A DNA stretch of 64,000 nt from Halpernia frigidisoli (GCF_900113805.1 NZ_FOQT01000001.1:372001-436000), one strand, 5' to 3'. Counted from the first letter of the stretch, positions 49,809 through 59,221 are shown. The notes: generated by a model not told the origin, from the letters alone. Made by a program: numbers and translations.

Positions 49809-50318
49809 TTAAAGATGCTCTTTATATTCCTTTAAGATTATTTTAAACCATTCCGTAAAATGTTCCGGTTTTTCAGTCATTTCTATTTCCAGATCATTCA
49901 TAGAAATGTACCGAACTTCAGACACTTCATCTTCATTCAGATTAAAATCGCCTTCAAATTTCCCCACAAAAACATGGTCAAGTTCATGTTCCCAAAGATT
50001 TTGGCCGACTTCCGCTTTGTAAATAAAATTGAATTTTTCATTTAAAACTGTGGAAATTCCAAGTTCCTCATTCAACCTGCGATTAGCAGCCTCGAGATAA
50101 GTTTCATTTACTTTCGGATGAGAACAAACGGCGTTTGTCCACTGGTCCGGCGAATGGTATTTTTTAGCGGCTCTTTTTTGCAAAAGCATTTCGCCGTTTT
50201 CATTAAATAAAAATACAGAAAAGGCACGGTGTAAAAGACCCGTTTCGTGCGCCTTCATTTTTTCCATTTGCCCTAAAACCTGATCTTCCGGCGTCACTAA
50301 AACTACTAATTCTTCCAT
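49809..50318 (-). CDS. idi: Isopentenyl-diphosphate delta-isomerase, type 1
   Basis: 169 residues from ATG 50318. Nudix-fold isomerase interconverting IPP and DMAPP; catalytic Cys in AVCSHP (near 70), Glu in NEELGIS, and the DGTLHRAF-like ETGLLHRAFSVFLF metal region. Homologous N-termini begin MEELVVLVTPED; the longer frame from 50441 runs through the -7 element at 50331-50338 and is rejected. It is divergent from the HAD gene. Confidence 0.94.
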   Translation of the reverse strand: MEELVVLVTPEDQVLGQMEKMKAHETGLLHRAFSVFLFNENGEMLLQKRAAKKYHSPDQWTNAVCSHPKVNETYLEAANRRLNEELGISTVLNEKFNFIYKAEVGQNLWEHELDHVFVGKFEGDFNLNEDEVSEVRYISMNDLEIEMTEKPEHFTEWFKIILKEYKEHL

Positions 50319-50330
50319 ATTTGTAAGGTT

Positions 50331-50338
50331 CAAATTTA
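50331..50338 (-). promoter_or_regulatory. -7 element of idi
   Basis: TAAATTTG on the minus strand (CAAATTTA on plus), 12 bases before the idi ATG. Confidence 0.5.
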
Positions 50339-50463
50339 ATAATTTAAAATGAGATAATAATGTTTTTGTAAAACTTTGAATATGCGCTAGTTGATCAAAA
50401 AATTGGTATTTATTTTTAACTAAAAGTCCACCAACAGGCAAAAAATATTTAACAAAAATTGAT

Positions 50464-50471
50464 TACTTTTG
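50464..50471 (+). promoter_or_regulatory. -7 element of the HAD gene
   Basis: TACTTTTG (TAnnTTTG), 17 bases before ATG 50489; overlaps the longer in-frame start at 50459, which is thus rejected. Confidence 0.5.
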
Positions 50472-50488
50472 CACTTTCAAATAAAGTT

Positions 50489-50890
50489 ATGGAATTACAA
50501 TACACAGAACATTTGAGCCCTTCATTAAAAGGTGGCATTAAAAATTATTTAATAGATATTGACGGTACAATTACCGATGATATCCCAAATGAAGAGCCGG
50601 AAAGAATGGTAGATTGTGAACCTTATTTGGATGCGCTTGAGACAATCAATAAATGGTATGACGAAGGCCATCAAATTTGTTTTTTTACTTCCAGAACTGA
50701 GGCTTTAAAACAAATAACAATCGATTGGTTAGATAAAAACGGTTTTAAATACCACAGCGTACTTTGCGGAAAACCTCGCGGTGGAAATTACCATTGGATC
50801 GATAATCATTTAGTAAAAGCAACGAGATACAAAGGTAAATTTACCGATCTTGTGGAGAAAAATGTAAGTATAGAAGTTTTTAAAGACTAA
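50489..50890 (+). CDS. HAD-superfamily hydrolase-like protein (annotated as phosphoheptose isomerase in relatives)
   Basis: 133 residues from ATG 50489. The HAD motif I appears as YLIDIDGTITDD, motif II region QICFFTSRTEALKQ and CGKPRGGNYHWIDNH. Short proteins of this type are carried by many Bacteroidota, sometimes named phosphoheptose isomerase without evidence. Substrate unknown. It is 28 bases upstream of the D-2-hydroxyacid dehydrogenase, so both may be co-expressed. Confidence 0.85.
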   Translation: MELQYTEHLSPSLKGGIKNYLIDIDGTITDDIPNEEPERMVDCEPYLDALETINKWYDEGHQICFFTSRTEALKQITIDWLDKNGFKYHSVLCGKPRGGNYHWIDNHLVKATRYKGKFTDLVEKNVSIEVFKD

Positions 50891-50918
50891 TTATTTTAAA
50901 TAAATTAAAGAATATTTC

Positions 50919-51878
50919 ATGAAAATATTAGCAAATGATGGCATAAATCCTTCGGGAATTGTTGCTCTGGAAGAAAAAGGTTTTGAAGTTTTTACTGAAA
51001 AAATTACGCAAGATTTATTGGTAGATTACATAAATAAAGAAGGCATAAAAACCTTGCTTGTCAGAAGTGCAACAAAAGTTCGAAAAGAATTAATTGATGC
51101 CTGTCCGGGTTTAGAAATAATTGGTCGCGGTGGAGTAGGAATGGATAATATTGATGTTGATTATGCCCGATCAAAAGGACTTCACGTCATAAACACACCT
51201 TCATCTTCTTCGGAATCTGTGGCTGAATTGGTTTTCGCCCATTTATTTTCAGGCGCAAGATTTTTACAGCAATCAAACCGCGAAATGCCTTTAAAAGGTA
51301 ATACAGAATTCGCAAAACTTAAGAAAAATTTTGAAGCAGGAATAGAACTTCGTGGCAAAACCATCGGTATTATCGGAATGGGCAGAATTGGTCAGGAAGT
51401 GGCGAAAATTGCCTTAGGTCTTGGTATGAAAGTGATCGCGGCAGATAACCAAATTGGTAGAGCAAGCATAAAAGTGAAATTTTACAACAACCAGTTCATA
51501 AATGTTGATATCGAAACTGAACCTTTGCAGGGCGTTTTGCAACATGCAGATTTTATCACTTTACATGTTCCGGCGCAGAAGGACGGTTTCATGATCGGCA
51601 AGGAGCAATTTGATATTATGAAAGATAATGCAGCAATTATTAACTGCTCACGTGGCGGTGTTATTGATGAAAACGCACTTTTAGAAGCGTTAAATTCCGG
51701 TAAAATATCGTTCGCAGGTTTGGATGTTTTTATAAATGAACCAACGCCGTCACAGGAAATTCTAAATCATCCAAAAATTTCTTTGACGCCTCATACTGGC
51801 GCGGCAACGGAAGAAGCACAAGATAGAATAGGTATTTCTTTGGCAGAACAAATTGCAAGTATTGTGCAAAATCAATAG
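50919..51878 (+). CDS. serA: D-2-hydroxyacid dehydrogenase, probable 3-phosphoglycerate dehydrogenase
   Basis: 319 residues. NAD-binding GIIGMGRIGQEVAKIAL near 150-166, catalytic Arg in NCSRGGVIDE, Glu in FINEPTP-type loop, His in LTPHTGAAT. 3-phosphoglycerate dehydrogenase of the short form lacking the ACT regulatory domain is the likely role (serine synthesis), as common in Bacteroidota, but other 2-hydroxyacid substrates are possible. Followed by an intrinsic terminator. Confidence 0.82.
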   Translation: MKILANDGINPSGIVALEEKGFEVFTEKITQDLLVDYINKEGIKTLLVRSATKVRKELIDACPGLEIIGRGGVGMDNIDVDYARSKGLHVINTPSSSSESVAELVFAHLFSGARFLQQSNREMPLKGNTEFAKLKKNFEAGIELRGKTIGIIGMGRIGQEVAKIALGLGMKVIAADNQIGRASIKVKFYNNQFINVDIETEPLQGVLQHADFITLHVPAQKDGFMIGKEQFDIMKDNAAIINCSRGGVIDENALLEALNSGKISFAGLDVFINEPTPSQEILNHPKISLTPHTGAATEEAQDRIGISLAEQIASIVQNQ

Positions 51879-51893
51879 AATTTTAAATAAATA

Positions 51894-51927
51894 AAAAAAC
51901 GTCTCATTAAAATATGAGACGTTTTTT
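51894..51927. terminator. Bidirectional intrinsic terminator
   Basis: AAAAAACGTCTCAT pairs with ATGAGACGTTTTTT around a 6-base loop, between convergent serA-like and mscL genes. Confidence 0.85.
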
Positions 51928-51945
51928 TTATGAGTAATTTCTAAT

Positions 51946-52317
51946 TTATTTTTTAAGAAGATCTCTAATTTCCATTAATAATTTTTGATCTTCAGTTGGT
52001 CCTGCCGGAGCGACAACTTCTTCCGGTCCTTTAATTTTATTTGCCGCTTTTATGATCATAAATAAAACGATCGCGATACAGATAAAACTAATCACGGCCG
52101 ATAAAAAATTACCGTAAGTGACACCGTTCCATTCCAGTTTTGAAATATTTTCTGCACCAGCCGCTTTCAGCGCAGGATTTAGCAATAAAGGCGTGATGAC
52201 ATCTTCCACTAAAGAGGTTACGATTTTTCCGAAAGCTGCACCAATAATAACGGCAACAGCCAGATCTACAACATTTCCTTTAAAGGCAAAATCCTTAAAT
52301 TCTTTTACAAGTCCCAT
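51946..52317 (-). CDS. mscL: Large-conductance mechanosensitive channel MscL
   Basis: 123 residues. The N-terminal amphipathic helix and TM1 appear as KEFKDFAFKGNVVDLAVAVIIGAAFGKIV (key glycines and NVVDLAV), TM2 as AVISFICIAIVLFMIIKA, and the cytosolic bundle EDQKLLMEIRDLLK at the end. It opens under hypo-osmotic tension. Confidence 0.95.
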   Translation of the reverse strand: MGLVKEFKDFAFKGNVVDLAVAVIIGAAFGKIVTSLVEDVITPLLLNPALKAAGAENISKLEWNGVTYGNFLSAVISFICIAIVLFMIIKAANKIKGPEEVVAPAGPTEDQKLLMEIRDLLKK

Positions 52318-52397
52318 AGTTTTTTATTTTATTTCAGTAAATATAAAATAATTTTTGAAATGGTCTTAAAATAAATAAAAATTTGAAAATGTCACAT

Positions 52398-52994
52398 TTA
52401 GCCTTTATGTCTTTCGAGCAATATCGACATGATTAAACTTAATAGTATTAAAGATTCATCTTTTTCATTAATTTCAGAGGTTTTTGAAATTTGAAATCGC
52501 CTTCCTATTAAAGATGGCATTTTTTTTAGCCTTAATAAAATTGTATTATTTTTATCTTTAACAAGGTAAGTCGGATTCAAAAAATAGCCGGTGAATAGAC
52601 CGATCAGAGGTATTTCGCCAATTAAACCATCAAAAAATTTGATCCATGGGTTTTCTTCTGTGATTGTATATATGATATTTTTTTGAATATCTAAAACATT
52701 ATAAGTTGCACGCCAAAAAGATTTTATACCTTTTCTGGAAACACTTCCCAAAATATCCCCATTATTTTCTGTAATTGAAAACGATGCATTAAAATCCAGC
52801 CATTGATTGGCTTTTATTGTATATAAAATTTCAGTTTTACTTTCATCTTTAAAAACCTGAACATCATCTTTTAATTTAAAAATTTTGGATCGCACGTAAG
52901 CCAGATTTTGACCATTGCTGTCCGTCATTGTAAAATCATTTGCAAGCGTTGTGATTTTAAATTTTAAGTCTAAAGGATAATTTAAGTTTTGCAT
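52398..52994 (-). CDS. LURP-one-related / scramblase-like protein
   Basis: 198 residues of the LURP-one-related family (tubby-like barrel). YPLDLKFKITTLANDFTMTDSNGQNLAYVRSKIFKLKDDVQVF and KANQWLDFNASFSIT are family features, and the central GLIGEIPLIGLFTGYF segment is hydrophobic. The biochemical role in bacteria is unknown. Confidence 0.82.
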   Translation of the reverse strand: MQNLNYPLDLKFKITTLANDFTMTDSNGQNLAYVRSKIFKLKDDVQVFKDESKTEILYTIKANQWLDFNASFSITENNGDILGSVSRKGIKSFWRATYNVLDIQKNIIYTITEENPWIKFFDGLIGEIPLIGLFTGYFLNPTYLVKDKNNTILLRLKKMPSLIGRRFQISKTSEINEKDESLILLSLIMSILLERHKG

Positions 52995-53059
52995 AAAGTA
53001 GTTTTAAAAGTCAAAGCTAAACTTTCTAATTTTAAAAAATTCCTCTTATTTAATTTATC

Positions 53060-53067
53060 TAAATTTG
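53060..53067 (+). promoter_or_regulatory. -7 element of the nnrE/nnrD fusion gene
   Basis: TAAATTTG (TAnnTTTG), 19 bases before ATG 53087. Confidence 0.5.
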
Positions 53068-53086
53068 AACTAAATATTTTAAACCA

Positions 53087-54586
53087 ATGAAATTATTTAC
53101 TTCTGAACAAATTTTAAAAATTGAAGAGGAAACCATTAAAATTGAAAAAATTCACTCTTTAAATTTAATGGAACGCGCAGCAGAAGCGTTGAAATCTCAA
53201 ATTATTGAAGATTACAAAAACTGTGAAAAGGTTTTTATATTTTGCGGAAACGGTAATAATGGCGGCGATGGATTTGCTTTAGCGCGACTGCTGCATTATG
53301 AATTTTTTAATGTAAAAATTTTTTGTGATTTAGAGAATTTAAATTTTAAAGAAAATGCTAAAATTAATTTTAATGATTTAAAGAAAATCAAAGATATTTC
53401 TATCAATGATTTTTCGGAAGTAGAAAAATTTAAAATTGATAAAAATGACCTCGTTATTGATGCGCTATTCGGAATTGGTTTAAATAGAAAAATAGAAGGA
53501 AAATCCGGAGAATTAGTAAATATTTTAAATGAAATTAACGCCATAAAAATTGCTGTAGATATTCCTTCCGGATTGTTTTCAGATGAAATAACGCCGGATG
53601 ATTTTATCATTTTTAAAGCTGATAAAACCGTCAGTTTTCAATTTTGGAAAAAAGCTTTTTTATATCCAGAAACAGGAAAGTTTTGCGGCGAAATAAAGAT
53701 TTTAGATATCGGACTTTCTCATAAAATAATTGATAGCGAAATAAGTCGAAATTTTATCATAGATGATATTTTGATAATATCAATTTACAAGAAAAGGAAC
53801 GATTTTTCAAATAAAGGAAATTTTGGAAATTCTGTGATAATCGCTGGAAGTCATGGTAAAATTGGCGCCGCAGTTTTAGCCACAAAAGCAGCATTGAGAA
53901 GTGGAAGCGGCTTAATTTTTACAATTTCGCCCGAATGTGGAAATTTCATTTTACAAACTTCAGCACCTGAAGCGATGTTTATAAATGGCGGAGAAAATCA
54001 TATTACAAATATTGAACTTCCAAAAAATGCAGTTTGCGGAATCGGTCCAGGTTTAGGAACAGATGAGGAAACAGAAAAATGTGTTTTAAATTTCCTTAAA
54101 AATCAAACAAAACCTTTGGTTATCGATGCTGATGCTTTAAATATAATTTCAAAAAACAAATCTATTTTAAAGTCAATCCCGGAAAATTCAATATTAACGC
54201 CTCATCCAAAAGAGTTTGAACGTTTATTCGGAATCACTCAAAATTCGTTTGATCGGACAGATTTAGCTTTAAAAATGGCAAAAGAATTAAAGTTAATTAT
54301 TGTTTTAAAAGACCACCACACGCAGATAATTACGCCGCAACAAGATGTTTTCTATAATATAACAGGGAATAGTGGTATGGCAAAAGGTGGGAGTGGGGAC
54401 GTATTAACGGGCATTTTAACATCTCTTTTAAGTCAAAAATATTCATCAAAGAATGCAGCAATATTTGGAGTTTGGCTTCATGGAAAAGCCGGAGATTTTG
54501 CTGCAGAAAAAAGCAGCAAAGAATCTTTGCTGCCTGTTGATCTGATTAAAAAAATAGGAAAAGTATTTAAATATATTCAGGATTAA
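53087..54586 (+). CDS. nnrD: Bifunctional NAD(P)H-hydrate epimerase / ADP-dependent dehydratase
   Basis: 499 residues. N-terminal NnrE epimerase (about 1-210; CGNGNNGGDGFALARLL, VDIPSGLFSD) and C-terminal NnrD dehydratase (about 225-499; GKIGAAVLATKAALRSGSG, VIDADALN, LTPHPKEFERL, GNSGMAKGGSGDVLTG). Together they repair hydrated NADH and NADPH. The C-terminus overlaps the convergent topoisomerase gene by 4 bases. Confidence 0.95.
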   Translation: MKLFTSEQILKIEEETIKIEKIHSLNLMERAAEALKSQIIEDYKNCEKVFIFCGNGNNGGDGFALARLLHYEFFNVKIFCDLENLNFKENAKINFNDLKKIKDISINDFSEVEKFKIDKNDLVIDALFGIGLNRKIEGKSGELVNILNEINAIKIAVDIPSGLFSDEITPDDFIIFKADKTVSFQFWKKAFLYPETGKFCGEIKILDIGLSHKIIDSEISRNFIIDDILIISIYKKRNDFSNKGNFGNSVIIAGSHGKIGAAVLATKAALRSGSGLIFTISPECGNFILQTSAPEAMFINGGENHITNIELPKNAVCGIGPGLGTDEETEKCVLNFLKNQTKPLVIDADALNIISKNKSILKSIPENSILTPHPKEFERLFGITQNSFDRTDLALKMAKELKLIIVLKDHHTQIITPQQDVFYNITGNSGMAKGGSGDVLTGILTSLLSQKYSSKNAAIFGVWLHGKAGDFAAEKSSKESLLPVDLIKKIGKVFKYIQD

Positions 54587-55569
54587 GATTTTTTTAATCT
54601 TGCACGTAATAAACATAATACGCCAAGCTCTTCTCCTGAAAGATTTTCACAATTTTTGAGCATTTTTTCTATTTCTTTTTTAAAATAGGTCATTGTTTCT
54701 CCATCGGTATAAGCTTCTATTATACGTGGATCTATGTAAGAACTTTTTGCTACGGAAGGTGTGTTACCAAGTTTTTCTGAAACTTTTATGATGGCGCCTT
54801 TTATTCTTTTATCAAGTTCTTTTTGATCTTTTTCTTCTACTGCGCCAAATTCATCCAAAGCGATCGCCGCCATCATCGTTCCTCCCCAGGTTCTAAAATC
54901 TTTAGCGGAAAAATCATCGCCCATCACCTCATGTATATAAGCATTCAAATCATTGCTTGTTACGTCGATAATATTGTCGTTTTCATCTAAATATTTAAAT
55001 ACTTCATAACCTGGCATTTCATCAAGCGCCTTTACGATTTTTGCAATCTTCGCGTCAATAACGTGTCTTTCCTGCTCTTTATGAGATTTTCCTGTGTAAG
55101 AAAAAATAAGTTCGTCATTTTCTATGGTTAAATGTTTGCTTCTAAGCGTCGTTAAACCATAAGTTTTATTATCCTTCGTATATCTCGAACTTCCTGGTCG
55201 GAAATAAGCAGCGTCCATTAGGCGAAGCATTGTTGCCAAAACTTTCTCCCGGGTAAGTTTCCTTTTTCGCATATGTTGTCCGGTCACTCGGCGCATATGC
55301 TCAAGATTTTCAGCAAAATTTACAATTCTATCGAACTTTTTTAAATTCTGCTCATCGCGGAATTTTTTGTTGTAAATATATTGTTTGCGATTCTTTTCAT
55401 CACGACCTGTGACTAAAATTTTTTCTTCAGGATTTTCGGAAATTTCGACATTTTTCCAGGCAGGTGGAATTATTAATGATTCAATCCAAATTCGGGTTTC
55501 CTTGCTAACAGTTTTTCCAAATAAGTTTTTATATGTAAATCCTTTACCACAACCTTTTCTAATAAACAT
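54583..55569 (-). CDS. DNA topoisomerase IB (poxvirus-type)
   Basis: 328 residues. PAWKNVEISENPEEKILVTGRDEKNRKQYIYN is the conserved N-domain; the catalytic pentad shows in MRLMDAAYFRPGS (Arg), KTYGLTTLRSKHLTI (Lys), DFRTWGGT (Arg), and the nucleophilic Tyr in SVAKSSYIDPRI near 280. It relaxes supercoils by a 3'-phosphotyrosine nick. Such enzymes are sporadic in bacteria and stand beside TopA and gyrase. Confidence 0.93.
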   Translation of the reverse strand: MFIRKGCGKGFTYKNLFGKTVSKETRIWIESLIIPPAWKNVEISENPEEKILVTGRDEKNRKQYIYNKKFRDEQNLKKFDRIVNFAENLEHMRRVTGQHMRKRKLTREKVLATMLRLMDAAYFRPGSSRYTKDNKTYGLTTLRSKHLTIENDELIFSYTGKSHKEQERHVIDAKIAKIVKALDEMPGYEVFKYLDENDNIIDVTSNDLNAYIHEVMGDDFSAKDFRTWGGTMMAAIALDEFGAVEEKDQKELDKRIKGAIIKVSEKLGNTPSVAKSSYIDPRIIEAYTDGETMTYFKKEIEKMLKNCENLSGEELGVLCLLRARLKKS

Positions 55570-55638
55570 TTTTTAGTATTTCTTTTTACTATACTAAAAA
55601 CATTCCAAAAAATATATTTTTCTAGTATTTAAAGCGAT

Positions 55639-56508
55639 TTATTCAGGTTTTGCAGATTCTTCTGCAGTAATTCGGTTATTTTTTGAGTATATCATAATAA
55701 CAACACCTGCAATCATAAATGGAATGGATAAAACCTGACCAGTATTTAAACCTGCAAAATGTATAAATTCATCACCTTGTGGCTCTTTTAAGAACTCTAC
55801 AAAGAATCTAACTGCCCAAAGGATAATGAAGAATAATCCAAATAACCAACCTTGCTGGTATTTTTTGTTTGTATAGCGATATAATATCCATAAAAGGACA
55901 AACAGTAAAAAGTAGCCTGTTGCTTCAAACAACTGCGCCGGATATCTTGGTACAATTGGTCCGTATTCAGAACTTTGCTGTGGAAATAATACAGCAAAAA
56001 TTGATCCCGGAGGAGTAGGTTTTCCGATAATTTCGGAATTGAAAAAGTTTCCAATTCTTACAAATGCACCGCCCAAAGCAACTACGATTCCGATTCTATC
56101 ATAAACCCAGAATGGATTTTTTTTAATTATTTTAAAAGAATACCAAAGTGTAGTGAAGATTAATGCAATTGTTGCTCCGTGACTTGCTAAACCGGAAAAA
56201 CCAGTAAATTCAAATGTTGGTTTTGTTCTTATTGGTAAAAAAACAGACCAAAAATCCTGTTTAAATAATTCGGGTTGGTAGAAAATAACATGTCCAAGTC
56301 TTGCGCCCAGAATCGTTCCCACCAAAGTCCAGGTAAAAAAAGGTTCTACATATTTTTCGTTGACATTATCAATGCGGTAAATTTTCGTCATGATCACGTA
56401 ACCAAGACCAAAAGCCAAAATAAACATTAAACTATAAAAATGCAGTGTAACCGGACCTAAATGTATGCCAGTGGAAGGATCCCACGTTGTAACTAAAAAT
56501 TTGAACAT
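55639..56508 (-). CDS. lgt: Prolipoprotein diacylglyceryl transferase
   Basis: 289 residues with about seven membrane helices. The Lgt signature GGAFVRIGNFFNSEIIGKPT and the preceding GARLGHVIFYQPE are present, and essential Arg/Glu residues lie within. It transfers diacylglycerol to the lipobox Cys of lipoproteins such as the GldI and prolyl isomerase proteins in this window. It is co-transcribed with yidD (1-base gap). Confidence 0.96.
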   Translation of the reverse strand: MFKFLVTTWDPSTGIHLGPVTLHFYSLMFILAFGLGYVIMTKIYRIDNVNEKYVEPFFTWTLVGTILGARLGHVIFYQPELFKQDFWSVFLPIRTKPTFEFTGFSGLASHGATIALIFTTLWYSFKIIKKNPFWVYDRIGIVVALGGAFVRIGNFFNSEIIGKPTPPGSIFAVLFPQQSSEYGPIVPRYPAQLFEATGYFLLFVLLWILYRYTNKKYQQGWLFGLFFIILWAVRFFVEFLKEPQGDEFIHFAGLNTGQVLSIPFMIAGVVIMIYSKNNRITAEESAKPE

Positions 56509-56509
56509 T

Positions 56510-56770
56510 CTAAATCTGTTTTTTTAAATTAAATTTTGGCGGAACGGGATCGTAACCGTTTCCACCCCATGGATGACAGCGTAAAATTCTTTTCACACCC
56601 AAATAAAAACCATAAAAAAGACCATGAACTTTAAGCGATTCAATCATATAATGACTGCAGGTAGGCTCATATCGGCAATTTTTTGGAAGCCATGGTGAAA
56701 TGGCATACTGGTAGAATTTAATTAAAACTACCAAGGGAAATGTGATGATTTTATTGAGTGTCACTTTCAA
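56510..56770 (-). CDS. yidD: Membrane protein insertion efficiency factor YidD
   Basis: 86 residues: [62 protein letters not shown] contains the YidD Cys and the C-terminal RCHPWGG motif. It assists YidC-mediated membrane protein insertion. A -7 element directly upstream gives a nearly leaderless transcript with lgt. Confidence 0.95.
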   Translation of the reverse strand: MKVTLNKIITFPLVVLIKFYQYAISPWLPKNCRYEPTCSHYMIESLKVHGLFYGFYLGVKRILRCHPWGGNGYDPVPPKFNLKKQI

Positions 56771-56777
56771 AACATTG

Positions 56778-56785
56778 CAAAAATA
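56778..56785 (-). promoter_or_regulatory. -7 element of yidD-lgt
   Basis: Minus-strand TATTTTTG ends 7 bases before the yidD ATG (56770), so transcription would start within a few bases of the start codon. Confidence 0.5.
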
Positions 56786-56859
56786 GTTTAAATTATCTTA
56801 AATTTGATTTTCTCTATTTATAATTAACTCAAATTTATAATTCACAACATTTTTTATTA

Positions 56860-58137
56860 ATGAATTCTAACAAACCATTGGCAGAGCAATTGCGACCAAA
56901 AGTTTTAGACGAAGTTTTAGGACAGGAACATCTGACAGGAAAATCCGGAACCATTAGAAAAATGCTGGAAAATGACGCTTTCAATTCCTTAATTTTTTGG
57001 GGTCCGCCGGGAACAGGAAAAACAACTTTAGCGGAAATTATTTCTAAACAATCCGGAAGAAAATTTTATAAATTATCAGCAGTTTCTTCTGGAGTAAAAG
57101 AGGTTCGGGAAGTGATAGAAGATGCAAAAAAGCAAAATCTATTTTCCGGAAAATCTCCTATACTTTTTATAGATGAGATCCACAGATTCAATAAATCTCA
57201 GCAAGATTCGCTTTTACAGGCTGTGGAGAAAGGTTGGGTAGTCCTAATTGGTGCAACTACAGAAAACCCCAGTTTTGAAGTGGTTTCTGCTTTACTTTCC
57301 AGAAGTCAGGTCTATATTTTGAAATCTTTAACTTATGAAAAATTAGAAGAATTAGCGGAAATTTCTGCAAAAGAATATAATAGAATTCATAACAAGAAAT
57401 TTATTTTAACAGAAAAAGAAGCTTTTATTCAATATTCCGGAGGAGATGCCCGAAAACTAATTAATTCAATAGAACTCGTTTTAAATCAATTTTTAACTTC
57501 AAAAAAAACTGAAATTAATAATGAAGATGTGCTCTCTGTTTTGCAGGAAACTATGGCAGTTTATGATAAAAATGGGGAGCAGCATTACGATATTATTTCG
57601 GCTTTTATAAAATCAATTCGTGGTTCAGATCCAAATGCTGCCGTTTACTGGCTCGCCAGAATGTTGGTGGGCGGAGAAGATGTAAAATTTATCGCCCGCC
57701 GACTTTTAATTTTGGCCTCAGAAGATATTGGTTTAGCTAATCCAAATGCTTTAGTTATTGCTAATAATTGTTTTCAAGCCGTTAATGTAATCGGAAACCC
57801 GGAATCCCGAATTATCTTGAGTGAATGTGCAGTTTATCTGGCTGTATCGCCAAAAAGTAATTCTACTTATAAAGCTATTGATGAGGCAATTTCTTTAGTT
57901 AAAAAAACAGGAAATTTACCAGTTCCACTTCACCTCAGAAATGCGCCTACAAAATTAATGAAAGATCTGGATTATGGTAAAAATTACCAGTATGCCCATT
58001 CTTATGAAGGAAGTTTTGTGAAAGCAGAATTTTTACCACAAGAAATTTCAGGATCTAAATTTTATGAACCAGGAAATAATTCTACAGAAAAGAAGATAAA
58101 AGAAGATTTGTCGAAGAAATGGAGTGACAAATATTAA
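56860..58137 (+). CDS. rarA: Replication-associated recombination protein RarA (MgsA)
   Basis: 425 residues. AAA+ core with Walker A GPPGTGKTTLA, Walker B DEIHRFNKSQQD, sensor GATTENPSFEV and LSRSQVY, then the RarA tetramerisation C-terminus (LARMLVGGEDVKFIARRLLILASEDIGLANP, PLHLRNAPTKLMKDLDYGKNYQYAH). It acts at stalled replication forks. Followed by a hairpin terminator. Confidence 0.95.
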   Translation: MNSNKPLAEQLRPKVLDEVLGQEHLTGKSGTIRKMLENDAFNSLIFWGPPGTGKTTLAEIISKQSGRKFYKLSAVSSGVKEVREVIEDAKKQNLFSGKSPILFIDEIHRFNKSQQDSLLQAVEKGWVVLIGATTENPSFEVVSALLSRSQVYILKSLTYEKLEELAEISAKEYNRIHNKKFILTEKEAFIQYSGGDARKLINSIELVLNQFLTSKKTEINNEDVLSVLQETMAVYDKNGEQHYDIISAFIKSIRGSDPNAAVYWLARMLVGGEDVKFIARRLLILASEDIGLANPNALVIANNCFQAVNVIGNPESRIILSECAVYLAVSPKSNSTYKAIDEAISLVKKTGNLPVPLHLRNAPTKLMKDLDYGKNYQYAHSYEGSFVKAEFLPQEISGSKFYEPGNNSTEKKIKEDLSKKWSDKY

Positions 58138-58165
58138 AATAACATTCACATCAATTTTGAACTTT

Positions 58166-58197
58166 AAATCCAAATATTTTAAATATTTGGATTTTTT
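58166..58197 (+). terminator. Intrinsic terminator of rarA
   Basis: 14-bp AT-rich stem AAATCCAAATATTT / AAATATTTGGATTT with a single-base loop, T-run at the end. Confidence 0.8.
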
Positions 58198-58222
58198 AAT
58201 GAAAATTTAATAAAAGAAATCA

Positions 58223-58249
58223 TTGTAATTAAAATATTTTATATATTTG
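58223..58249 (+). promoter_or_regulatory. Bacteroidota promoter of the T9SS cargo gene
   Basis: TTG (58223-58225) and TATATTTG (58242-58249) with 16-base spacing, near the consensus; about 90 bases of A/U-rich leader to ATG 58343. Confidence 0.6.
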
Positions 58250-58342
58250 TGCAATCGATTACATTTTAGAGCTGAAAAATAAAATAGCTTTAAAATTTTT
58301 ATTAAAAATTATTTAAAAAATCAAAAACAAAAAATTTTTATT

Positions 58343-59194
58343 ATGAAAAAAAATCTATTTTCTTTATTTTTTGCTGTAGTTTCAGCAATCTCTGTACACG
58401 CGCAAACAACGGTCAATTCCAATACAACCTGGGATTTTGGTAATGCCGCTGTATGGACAGCACCTCCTTTTGCAGGTGTGACGTCCTCTACAACTGCAAC
58501 CGCTATTGAAAGTTATGTGAACAATTTAGGTTTTGGTTCTGCAATATCGGCGTCTACGGGTTTGATGGGCGCAGTTGCATCCAGTACAACTTCAGGTTGG
58601 GTTGATAATTATACTGCTGGATTTCGTATGCAGATGAATGGCGGTTCCGGCGGTTTTGCTTCAGGAAAACCGACATCCAGATATTTATTTTTTCCCGTAA
58701 GTGTGCCTGCTAATTATAACTGTAATGTAAAAGTTTGGTTTAAATCTGGATCAACCGGTACAACAGTTAGAACTCTTTATGCATCAGATGGTACAACTAC
58801 AAACAGTATATCAAAAGCTGCTCCTACGGGAAATACATCTACTACAGGTGGTGAAATCTTAAGTTATGATTATCCTACAAACGGAAGTGGGACAATTTAT
58901 ATCTATGCAGATACTTCGATATACTTATACAAAATGGTTGTCACATTTTCTCCGACTCTAGGAACAAGTGATTCTGCAAATAAAAATGCTGTGAAAATAT
59001 TTTCAACTAACAGTCAGGTATCAGTTTCTAATATAACGGACAGAAGTGATGTTAAAATTTACAGCATGAATGGCGGTTTAGTGAAATCATTGACAACAAA
59101 CTCAAATATTGATGTAAATGTAAAACCAGGCATTTATATTGTTAACGTAAATTCAGCGAAAGGAAATAAGTCAGTAAAAGTTTCCGTAAAATAA
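58343..59194 (+). CDS. Secreted protein with type A T9SS sorting domain
   Basis: 283 residues. Signal peptide ending at VHAQ; a low-charge, Thr/Ser/Gly-rich beta domain (about 25-210) with a pattern like carbohydrate- or surface-binding modules (TTWDFGNAAVWT, YCTYTA-type repeats not seen); C-terminal ~70 residues SDVKIYSMNGGLVKS, NIDVNVKPGIYIVNVNS, KGNKSVKVSVK forms the type A sorting domain recognised by type IX secretion. Substrate unknown. Own promoter and terminator, so a single-gene unit. Confidence 0.88.
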   Translation: MKKNLFSLFFAVVSAISVHAQTTVNSNTTWDFGNAAVWTAPPFAGVTSSTTATAIESYVNNLGFGSAISASTGLMGAVASSTTSGWVDNYTAGFRMQMNGGSGGFASGKPTSRYLFFPVSVPANYNCNVKVWFKSGSTGTTVRTLYASDGTTTNSISKAAPTGNTSTTGGEILSYDYPTNGSGTIYIYADTSIYLYKMVVTFSPTLGTSDSANKNAVKIFSTNSQVSVSNITDRSDVKIYSMNGGLVKSLTTNSNIDVNVKPGIYIVNVNSAKGNKSVKVSVK

Positions 59195-59221
59195 AAGAAT
59201 TCATTTTTAATTTTTTACATG

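Noticed and set aside
50319-50441. Extended N-terminus of Idi
   Set aside because: It runs through the -7 element and precedes the family start MEELVV.
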